A DNA stretch of 5,300 nucleotides from Bacteroidota bacterium (lineage in GTDB: Bacteria; Bacteroidota; Ignavibacteria; SZUA-365; JAADGX01): assembly GCA_027021285.1 (NCBI GenBank), contig JALUUP010000521.1, positions 1 through 5,300 of the forward strand. Direction: 5' to 3'. Below the pieces are notes generated by a model. The model searched no databases. It saw nothing but the letters and a program-made list of their open reading frames with translations, and had not been told where the DNA came from. The position numbers and the translations under genes are program-made. Below, one piece after another: positions 1-5,300 of this stretch (position 1 is its first letter; every line of letters starts with the position of its first letter).

Positions 1-1
1 A

Positions 2-1861
2 GAAGGTCGTAACCGGGCGAATCTCGTTATTACGATCGATGAAGGGCCGGAAGTGGAGATCGCTTCGATCACGTTTTCCGGAAACAAGGCCTTCGACGAT
101 GATGAACTCCGGTCGGCGATGGACGAGACCGACCAGAAAAAATGGTGGAAATTCTGGGGGAGCGCGCGATTTGATCGACAGGCGTTCAAGAAAGACAAGC
201 AGCTCGTCATCGACTTCTATCGCGAGCACGGGTACAGGGACGCGGAAATTCTCTCGGACTCCATCTGGTACGACGAATCCGGTGAAAACATGTACATCAA
301 CATCCGTGTGAATGAAGGCCCGCAGTATTTCGTACGAAATATCATCTGGCAGGGAAACTCGGTGTACAATGACTCCGTTCTCGTGGAACGCCTCGGTTTC
401 AAGCGTGGTGATGTGTACGACAAGAAAACGTTTGACGCCAATCTTCGCGGCAACCAGGAACAGTCCGACGTCGCATCGCTCTATCTCAACAACGGCTACC
501 TTGGATTCAATGCCGAAGTGGAAGAACGCCGTATCGCCGCGGACAGCCTGGATCTGGTTATATCCATCCGTGAAGCGCACCAGTTCCGCATAGGTCACGT
601 GTATTTGAAAGGCAATAACAAAACACGCGACAAAGTCATTCGCCGCGTCTTGTACACAAGGCCGGGAGATTATTTCAGTCGCGCCGCCATCATTCGAAGT
701 ATTCGCGAGCTGGCCACGCTGAACTATTTCAACCCCGAGACCATCAGTCCGGAACCACGGCCCGTCAATGATTCCACGGTGGATATCGTGTATAAGCTGG
801 AGGAGCGGTCGAGCGATACCTTCAATGCTTCGGTCGGGTACAGCGGGACGTATGGTGTGACCGGCGCAATTGGACTGACGTTCAATAACTTCGATATCAC
901 CGCGCCGTTCACCGGCGGGGGCGGGCAGGTATTGAACTTGGATTGGCAGTTCGGGGAAGCCAGCCGGTTCCGGATTTTTTCCATCAATTTCACCGAACCC
1001 TGGTTCATGGATACTCCAACGTCGCTCGGGTTCTCCCTTTTCGACGAGCGCCAGCAGTACTACTACGATCTTCGTCGCACGGGAATCTCCGGAAATATCG
1101 GTCGGCGTTTTCGTTGGCCGGATGATTATTTCCGCGGCGACTGGTTCGTGCGTTTTCTGCGCTACGACGTGAGAAACGGGGGCATCCTTTACGATACCGG
1201 TGTCCGGTCGGAAGTAAGCATCACCCAGGTGATATCTCGCAACAGCTTGGACAGCCCTATTTTTCCATCGAGCGGAACGCGGTTTTCTCTTACGACAACG
1301 ATCAGTGGCGGTATACTTCCGGGCGAATCCGATTACCAAAAGCACAACCTCAGCCTGGATTGGTTTACACCGTTGTTGAAAATAAAGGAACAGAATCGCT
1401 TGACGTTATATACCGGCGCCGAGTTCGGACTTTTGAAAGGATTCTCCGAAGATTCGTACATCCCACCCATCGAGTATTATTTCATGGGTGGAAACGGCTT
1501 ACAAATCCAAACGTTGCCGTTGCGCGGGTACGAAGATCGCAGCATAGGCCCTCGCGAGCGTGGCATCGTACGTGGGGGTTCAGTATTTTCCCGCTACGTC
1601 ATGGAACTGCGGTTTGCCGTGACGCTGAACCCCATGCCGATTTACGTGTTGGCCTTCGCCGATGGAGGCAATACATGGCTCGATCTTCAGCACGCCGATC
1701 CATTTGATTTGAAGAAAAGCGCCGGTTTCGGAGCGCGGATTCTGATCATGGGAGTAGGTCTGATAGGATTTGATTACGGATATGGATTTGACGATGTTGA
1801 TCCGTTGGACGGCAAGCCTGACGGGTGGCACTTCCACTTCCAGTTCGGCAGGGGATTCTGA
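2..1861 (+). CDS. bamA: Outer membrane protein assembly factor BamA, 5' end outside the window
   Basis: BamA (Omp85 family) is the outer-membrane barrel that folds and inserts other beta-barrel proteins. The frame is open to the left edge, so the gene starts upstream; 619 residues are visible against about 800 in complete homologues. The signal peptide and first POTRA domains are missing. Counting from the edge, residues 1-16 look like the end of one POTRA domain, followed by three more (about 18-106, 107-193 and 194-268), each opening with a strand and a G-N turn (FSGNKAF, WQGNSVY, LKGNNKT). The barrel fills about 273-619. Visible hallmarks are the SLDSPIFPSSGTR segment, the lid-loop motif LRGY at 1520-1531 (usually VRGF), and a C-terminal beta-signal FHFQFGRGF ending in Phe (1832-1858). 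The WWKFW motif at 143-157 resembles Bacteroidota/Chlorobi BamA. A GTG at 53 is internal, since clear POTRA sequence precedes it. Two chaperone genes follow in the same direction. Confidence 0.96.
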   Translation, partial: EGRNRANLVITIDEGPEVEIASITFSGNKAFDDDELRSAMDETDQKKWWKFWGSARFDRQAFKKDKQLVIDFYREHGYRDAEILSDSIWYDESGENMYINIRVNEGPQYFVRNIIWQGNSVYNDSVLVERLGFKRGDVYDKKTFDANLRGNQEQSDVASLYLNNGYLGFNAEVEERRIAADSLDLVISIREAHQFRIGHVYLKGNNKTRDKVIRRVLYTRPGDYFSRAAIIRSIRELATLNYFNPETISPEPRPVNDSTVDIVYKLEERSSDTFNASVGYSGTYGVTGAIGLTFNNFDITAPFTGGGGQVLNLDWQFGEASRFRIFSINFTEPWFMDTPTSLGFSLFDERQQYYYDLRRTGISGNIGRRFRWPDDYFRGDWFVRFLRYDVRNGGILYDTGVRSEVSITQVISRNSLDSPIFPSSGTRFSLTTTISGGILPGESDYQKHNLSLDWFTPLLKIKEQNRLTLYTGAEFGLLKGFSEDSYIPPIEYYFMGGNGLQIQTLPLRGYEDRSIGPRERGIVRGGSVFSRYVMELRFAVTLNPMPIYVLAFADGGNTWLDLQHADPFDLKKSAGFGARILIMGVGLIGFDYGYGFDDVDPLDGKPDGWHFHFQFGRGF

Positions 1862-1934
1862 CCTCCAATGAAACAATTTTCGTAAAGACTTGTAAAAACA
1901 TCTAACATTCAATAATTAACAACCAGAGGTAACC
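1862..1934. other. AT-rich spacer between bamA and the first skp gene
   Basis: This 73-base gap is about one third GC, clearly poorer than the coding DNA around it, and is the only sizeable intergenic gap in the + strand cluster. It contains TTGTAA (1890-1895) with AT-rich hexamers 15-17 bases downstream, but no convincing -10 box for sigma-70 or for the Bacteroidota consensus. I see no stable hairpin with a T-run, so no terminator for bamA. It could hold a weak internal promoter for skp-skp-lpxD or simply be an untranslated linker within one transcript. Confidence 0.5.
1925..1930 (+). promoter_or_regulatory. Ribosome binding site of the first skp gene
   Basis: AGAGGT is a purine-rich Shine-Dalgarno match. 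It lies 4 bases before the GTG at 1935 and 10 bases before a second in-frame GTG at 1941, so it does not decide between the two starts. The choice changes the protein by two residues, both in the signal peptide n-region. Confidence 0.6.
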
Positions 1935-2465
1935 GTGCACGTGCGAAATGCAATTCTCATTCTTCCTGTTCTTCTTCTCGTCTCGGCGTTCAGCCAAGCA
2001 CAATCCGTGAGGATTGGATACGTCGATTCTCAGAAAATATTCGATGGAATGCCGGAAGCAAAGAAGGCGCAGGAAAAGATGGAAAAACTGATCAGCTCCT
2101 GGCAGGCTGAGTTGGACAAGATGCAGAAGGAATTCCAGGAGAAATATCAGGACTTTCAGGCCAAGCAAGGCATGATGACTGAGGATGCCAAGCAGAAAGC
2201 CCAGCAGGAGCTTGTTGATCTCGACCGGAAGATTCAGAAATTCAGAAACGAAAAATTCGGCCAGGACGGGGAAGCAATGCGTGAACGGCAAAAGGTATTG
2301 AAACCGCTTCAAGAGATTGTCATTAAAGCGATCAAAAAAGTTGCCCGCGAGGAAAAACTCAACTTCGTTTTTGATAAACTGCAGGATGCATCACTACTGC
2401 TTTACGCCGATGAGAAGTTCGACTACACGTTCAAAGTGCTGGACGTTATAAAGCGCGGCAAGTAA
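1935..2465 (+). CDS. skp: Periplasmic chaperone, Skp/OmpH family (first copy)
   Basis: The 176-residue product is close to the usual 160-180 of Skp/OmpH. Skp forms a periplasmic trimer whose helical arms hold unfolded outer-membrane proteins and pass them to BamA. Residues 1-22 form a signal peptide: a short basic start, the hydrophobic run AILILPVLLLVSAF and probable cleavage after SQA. The mature part opens with the family hallmark strand RIGYVDSQKIF (26-36), continues as a Lys/Glu/Gln-rich amphipathic helix typical of the coiled-coil arms, carries FRNEKFGQDGE (2241-2273), and closes with a strand-rich segment (NFVFDKL, LLLYA) and a basic tail. The start is GTG at 1935; GTG at 1941 is almost equally good. 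It sits 73 bases after bamA and 16 bases before its paralogue, as expected for an envelope operon. The specific clients are not visible from sequence. Confidence 0.92.
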   Translation: MHVRNAILILPVLLLVSAFSQAQSVRIGYVDSQKIFDGMPEAKKAQEKMEKLISSWQAELDKMQKEFQEKYQDFQAKQGMMTEDAKQKAQQELVDLDRKIQKFRNEKFGQDGEAMRERQKVLKPLQEIVIKAIKKVAREEKLNFVFDKLQDASLLLYADEKFDYTFKVLDVIKRGK

Positions 2466-2470
2466 ATTCC

Positions 2471-2475
2471 AGGAG
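2471..2475 (+). promoter_or_regulatory. Ribosome binding site that sets the start of the second skp gene
   Basis: AGGAG is a strong Shine-Dalgarno core in the 16-base gap after the first skp stop codon. It directly abuts the ATG at 2476 (no spacer), which would be a poor arrangement, but lies 6 bases before the ATG at 2482, a good distance. This favours 2482 as the start, giving a protein that begins MKH, a typical signal peptide opening. Confidence 0.75.
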
Positions 2476-2481
2476 ATGTTC

Positions 2482-3009
2482 ATGAAACACATTTTTGTTA
2501 CTATTGCTGTCTTCCTGTTTTTCCTGAGCGGGGTTGGCAATATCACATCTGCCCAGTCGAAGATCGGCTACGTGGATATCGACTACATTCTCAAGAATCT
2601 TCCCGAGGCGCAGGAAGCACAGCGCAAGCTGGATCAGCTCGTGGACACGTGGCAAAAAGAACTGAGCAAGTTGGAAAAGGAATGGCAGGATAAATTTGAA
2701 GACTATGACAAGCGAAAACTGATACTCACGGATGCTGGCCGGGCGGCGGCGGAAAAGGAACTCCGGGAATTGGATCAGAAAATACTGAACTTCCGGGATA
2801 AGAAATTCGGGCAGAACGGGGAGTTGTTCAAAAAGGAAGACGAATTGATGAAGCCGATTCAGGACAAGGTCTTTGCCATGGTGGACGAGATTGCCAAGGC
2901 GGAAGATTACGATTACATCCTGGATAAGAGCGGCGGAGTCATTATCCTTTACGCGAAAGACAAGTACGACCTGACACAAAAGGTCCTGGACAGGCTGCTG
3001 AAAAAGTAA
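2482..3009 (+). CDS. skp: Periplasmic chaperone, Skp/OmpH family (second copy)
   Basis: A 175-residue paralogue of the preceding gene product; an alignment by eye gives roughly 38% identity over the mature part with almost no gaps. Residues 1-24 are a signal peptide with the hydrophobic run IFVTIAVFLFFLSGV and probable cleavage after TSA. The mature protein starts with KIGYVDIDYIL (27-37), followed by a long charged helical region and FRDKKFGQNGE (2791-2823), then MKPIQDKVF and a closing segment (YILDKSGGVIILYAKDKYD) matching the first copy. It is expected to bind unfolded outer-membrane proteins in the periplasm, perhaps as its own trimer or mixed with the first copy; mixed assembly is only a guess. 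The start at 2482 is chosen over ATG 2476 because of Shine-Dalgarno spacing. The stop codon is one base from the lpxD start, suggesting translational coupling. Confidence 0.92.
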   Translation: MKHIFVTIAVFLFFLSGVGNITSAQSKIGYVDIDYILKNLPEAQEAQRKLDQLVDTWQKELSKLEKEWQDKFEDYDKRKLILTDAGRAAAEKELRELDQKILNFRDKKFGQNGELFKKEDELMKPIQDKVFAMVDEIAKAEDYDYILDKSGGVIILYAKDKYDLTQKVLDRLLKK

Positions 3010-3010
3010 C

Positions 3011-4066
3011 ATGACAAAGCAAACTATCACCGCATCGCAACTTGCCGACATTGTCGGGGGCACGGTCGAAGGCGATCCGTCGGTTGTCGTGCACCGCATG
3101 GCGAGGATCGAAAACGCCGGCCAGGGCGAAGGCACGTTCGTAGCCAACCCGAAGTATGAAAGATTCATTGCTACGACGGGTGCTTCCGTTATCATCTTGT
3201 CGGAAGCCGTTCCGTGTGCCCGCGATGATATCACCGTCATCCGCGTGCCCGATGCGTACCTGGCGTTTGTGAAAAGCCTGGAATTCCTTTATACACCAAC
3301 GCAATGGTTGACAGAAGGGATTTCCGACACTGCGCTACTTGCTGCCGACACTTCCATAGGCGAGGGGACCTGGATTGGTGAGTACGTCGTAGTAGGGAAA
3401 AACACCCGCATCGGAAACAGCTGTCGTATCGGGCACGGAGTAGTGATCGGTCCCGATGTCACGCTTGGTGACGACACCGTACTTTATCCCAACGTCACTG
3501 TTTTATCGGGCAGCAAGATCGGCTCACGAGTAACTATTCATTCAGGCACCGTGATCGGAAGTGACGGGTTTGGTTTTGCTCCTGTCGGCGATCAATTCAA
3601 AAAGATCCCCCAAACAGGAATCGTCGTAATCGAAGATGACGTGGAAATCGGTGCGAATTGCGCCATCGATCGCGCCACCATCGGGGAAACCGTTATTCGG
3701 AGAGGGGCCAAGCTCGATAACCTCATCCAGGTCGCTCATAACGTGGAAATCGGCAGCGACACCGTTGTGGCTGGACAATCGGGCTTTTCCGGGAGCACGA
3801 AAGTTGGTAAGCACGTCGTCATTGCCGGGCAGGTCGGTGTGGCTGGGCACCTGGAAATCGCGGACCATGTGACCATCGCAGCGCAATCCGGCGTATCAAA
3901 ATCGCTCACTCAATCCGGTAAAACCTACCTGGGATCGCCCGCCAAGGAGCATCACCAGGCGCTGCGTCTCGAAGGCGCTATTCGTCAACTACCGGAACTT
4001 ATCAAGAAAATCCGTGAGCTGGAGAAAAAGATCGAAGCCCTCGAATCCTCCGGCATTACCATCTGA
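3011..4066 (+). CDS. lpxD: UDP-3-O-acylglucosamine N-acyltransferase LpxD
   Basis: LpxD transfers a 3-hydroxyacyl chain from acyl carrier protein to the 2-amino group of UDP-3-O-acyl-glucosamine, the third step of lipid A synthesis, in the cytoplasm as a homotrimer. The product has 351 residues (E. coli 341) and looks complete. Residues 1-100 form the uridine-binding N-terminal domain with the conserved TFVANPKYERF (42-52). About 110-310 is a left-handed beta-helix of hexapeptide repeats such as IGEGTW, IGNSCR and IGPDVT. Family signatures are IGSDGFGFA (182-190), IGANCAIDRATIG (213-225) and DNLIQVAHNVEIG (236-248). His243 (3737-3739) corresponds to the catalytic His239 of E. coli. The C-terminal helix (about 314-345) is Lys/Glu-rich, as in the acyl carrier protein-binding end of the family. 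ATG 3011 follows the skp stop by one base and lacks a good Shine-Dalgarno sequence, so reinitiation after the chaperone gene is likely. It is the last gene of the + strand cluster. Confidence 0.97.
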   Translation: MTKQTITASQLADIVGGTVEGDPSVVVHRMARIENAGQGEGTFVANPKYERFIATTGASVIILSEAVPCARDDITVIRVPDAYLAFVKSLEFLYTPTQWLTEGISDTALLAADTSIGEGTWIGEYVVVGKNTRIGNSCRIGHGVVIGPDVTLGDDTVLYPNVTVLSGSKIGSRVTIHSGTVIGSDGFGFAPVGDQFKKIPQTGIVVIEDDVEIGANCAIDRATIGETVIRRGAKLDNLIQVAHNVEIGSDTVVAGQSGFSGSTKVGKHVVIAGQVGVAGHLEIADHVTIAAQSGVSKSLTQSGKTYLGSPAKEHHQALRLEGAIRQLPELIKKIRELEKKIEALESSGITI

Positions 4067-4082
4067 ATTACTTTTCCTTTTT
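4067..4082. other. Short convergent gap between lpxD and uvrA
   Basis: Only 16 bases separate the TGA of lpxD from the TGA of uvrA on the other strand. The gap is pyrimidine-rich on the + strand (TTTTCC followed by a T-run reaching into the uvrA stop), but I find no stable GC-rich stem just before it. A bidirectional intrinsic terminator is therefore not supported, and the two transcripts probably overlap at their 3' ends. Confidence 0.5.
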
Positions 4083-5300
4083 TCAATCGCGCCCGCGGAC
4101 GAGGACTTCTTTCAAGTATCTGCCCGTGTGGCTTCGCGTGGATTTCGCGATCTCTTCCGGGGTGCCTTCCGCCACGATTTCGCCTCCCCGTTCCCCTCCT
4201 TCCGGACCGAGGTCGATAATGTAGTCGGCACACTTGATGATCTCAAGATTGTGTTCGATGACGACAATGGAATGCCCATTTTCAATGAGGGCCTTGAAAC
4301 ATCTCAACAATACCGCGATGTCGTCGAAGTGCAGGCCGGTAGTTGGTTCGTCAAAAAGAAACAGTGTATGCCCCTGGCGGTTACTGCTCAGGTGCAAGGC
4401 AAGTTTCAGTCGCTGGGCTTCTCCGCCGGATAACGTCGGAGCCGGCTGACCCAGCTTGATGTACCCAAGGCCCACGTCGTTCAGTACCTTGAGCCTGGAG
4501 GCAATGCGCGGCACCCGGGAAAAGAACTCCAACGCTTCTTCCACCGTCATGTCGAGAACATCGACGATGTTCTTTCCCTGGTACCGGACGTCGCGTATTT
4601 CCTTCTTGTAGCGCGTCCCCTTGCAATCCTCGCACTGCAAATAGAGATCAGCAAGAAACTGCATTTCGACCTTGATGTATCCCTCCCCCTCGCAGGTCTC
4701 GCAGCGTCCGCCGGGTACGTTGAAAGAGAAGAAACCGGGACTGAAACCGTGAATGCGGGAAGTGGGAGTTGAGGCAAACACGTCGCGAATAGCATCGAAT
4801 GCTTTGATGTACGTAACGGGATTGGAACGGGGACTCCTGCCGATCGGGGACTGGTCGATCATCTCGACAGCCGCAAGAGCTTTTGTTCCGGTAAATCCGC
4901 CGAACGCTCCAACTTCGCTTTCGTGCATTCCGGTGAATTGTTTCTTGAGACCGGCGTACAGGATATCGTGCACCAAAGTACTTTTTCCAGACCCGCTGAC
5001 ACCGGTAATACAAACGAAGCTTCTCAACGGGACGGCGACGTCCATGCCCTTGAGATTGTGCTGTGTCGGGGCGTGAACAACGAGGGTTCCATCGCGGCTT
5101 TTTCTGCGCCGGGAAGGCGTGGGAATCACCTTTTTCCCCGAAAGGTACTGGCCCGTCAGGGATTTCTTGATCAAGCCGAGTTTGGCAGGCTCGGTTATTG
5201 CCACGATTTCGCCGCCGTGGACGCCGGCCCGCGGGCCAAGGTCCACCACGAGGTCGGCGGATTTGATCATGTCAGGGTCATGCTCGACGACGAGAACGGT
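4083..5300 (-). CDS. uvrA: Excinuclease ABC subunit A (UvrA), N-terminal part outside the window
   Basis: UvrA is the ATP-driven damage sensor of nucleotide excision repair; as a dimer it finds distorted DNA and loads UvrB. The frame is open to the right edge, so 405 C-terminal residues of about 940 are visible. Counting from the edge, residues 1-35 are the end of the first ATPase domain with its His-switch (VLVVEHD). The second ATPase domain has Walker A GVSGSGKS (4980-5003), the DQSPIGRSPRSNP segment, a zinc finger C-X2-C-X19-C-X2-C (4623-4703) with the same spacing as E. coli UvrA, the ABC signature LSGGEAQR (4410-4433), Walker B LFLFDEP (4344-4364) and a His-switch VVIEH. All ATPase and zinc residues are present, so the visible part appears functional. 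The ATG at 5270 is internal. The stretch ALHLSSNRQGHTLFLF differs from ARELSKRGTGQTLYIL of E. coli and may mark a UvrA subgroup. It is convergent with lpxD and unrelated to it in function. Confidence 0.97.
   Translation of the reverse strand, partial: TVLVVEHDPDMIKSADLVVDLGPRAGVHGGEIVAITEPAKLGLIKKSLTGQYLSGKKVIPTPSRRRKSRDGTLVVHAPTQHNLKGMDVAVPLRSFVCITGVSGSGKSTLVHDILYAGLKKQFTGMHESEVGAFGGFTGTKALAAVEMIDQSPIGRSPRSNPVTYIKAFDAIRDVFASTPTSRIHGFSPGFFSFNVPGGRCETCEGEGYIKVEMQFLADLYLQCEDCKGTRYKKEIRDVRYQGKNIVDVLDMTVEEALEFFSRVPRIASRLKVLNDVGLGYIKLGQPAPTLSGGEAQRLKLALHLSSNRQGHTLFLFDEPTTGLHFDDIAVLLRCFKALIENGHSIVVIEHNLEIIKCADYIIDLGPEGGERGGEIVAEGTPEEIAKSTRSHTGRYLKEVLVRGRD

Noticed and set aside
1360..1707. A 115-codon + strand open frame within bamA in another frame.
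   Set aside because: The protein is Arg/His-rich without domain character, while the overlapping bamA frame has strong family motifs throughout.
1890..1918. TTGTAA with a downstream AT-rich hexamer as a promoter.
   Set aside because: The -10 candidates (AATAAT with 15 bases or TAATTA with 17 bases of spacing) are poor matches, and such hexamers are expected by chance in AT-rich DNA.
1902..2312. A 136-codon - strand open frame that looks like a membrane protein rich in Leu and Phe.
   Set aside because: It is the reverse complement of the Lys/Glu/Gln-rich coiled-coil region of the first skp gene, which produces false hydrophobic runs.
2476..2481. ATG at 2476 as the start of the second skp gene.
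   Set aside because: It directly touches the AGGAG Shine-Dalgarno core, leaving no spacer; the ATG at 2482 has normal spacing and a better signal peptide start.
2446..3240. A 264-codon open frame on the - strand across the second skp gene and the start of lpxD.
   Set aside because: It is the antisense of well-recognised genes; its hydrophobic Leu/Phe/Gln-rich stretch simply mirrors the Lys/Glu-rich coiled-coil codons. No ribosome binding site or family match is evident.
4019..4044. A possible uvrA terminator on the - strand: TCGA-GGGCT-TCGA followed by TCTTTTTCT.
   Set aside because: The stem is only four base pairs and lies inside the lpxD coding region, where the codons explain the sequence. 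Too weak to call.
4014..4433. A 139-codon + strand open frame running from the lpxD end into uvrA.
   Set aside because: It overlaps lpxD in another frame and is antisense to the conserved UvrA signature and Walker B region.

Overview
The window looks like ordinary chromosomal DNA from a Gram-negative (diderm, LPS-making) bacterium. It holds an outer-membrane biogenesis cluster on the + strand that runs head-on into a DNA repair gene on the - strand. Several traits point to the Bacteroidota/Chlorobi/Ignavibacteria side of the FCB group: a WWKFW motif in a BamA POTRA domain, two tandem OmpH/Skp genes with a KFGQ(D/N)GE motif, and the order bamA-skp-skp-lpxD. Purine-rich Shine-Dalgarno sequences and a roughly balanced base composition argue against a low-GC classical Bacteroidetes. 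The placement is an inference from remembered family features, not from a search.

Layout. Positions 2-1861 (+) hold the 3' three quarters of bamA, open at the left window edge, with the last POTRA domains and the whole beta-barrel. A 73-base AT-rich spacer follows. Then come two paralogous periplasmic chaperone genes of the Skp/OmpH family (1935-2465 and 2482-3009), and lpxD (3011-4066), which starts one base after the second chaperone stops. After a 16-base gap between convergent stop codons, 4083-5300 (-) holds the 3' part of uvrA, open at the right edge.

How the genes work together. Skp-type chaperones carry unfolded outer-membrane proteins across the periplasm. BamA folds and inserts them into the outer membrane. 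LpxD makes a lipid A precursor, the lipid part of the outer leaflet that surrounds those proteins. The four + strand genes therefore form one envelope-assembly unit. UvrA, the damage sensor of nucleotide excision repair, is functionally unrelated and only marks the end of the unit.

I found no RNA gene, mobile element, CRISPR array, long repeat or frameshift. I see no previously undescribed system here; the findings are modest variations on known gene families and gene order.
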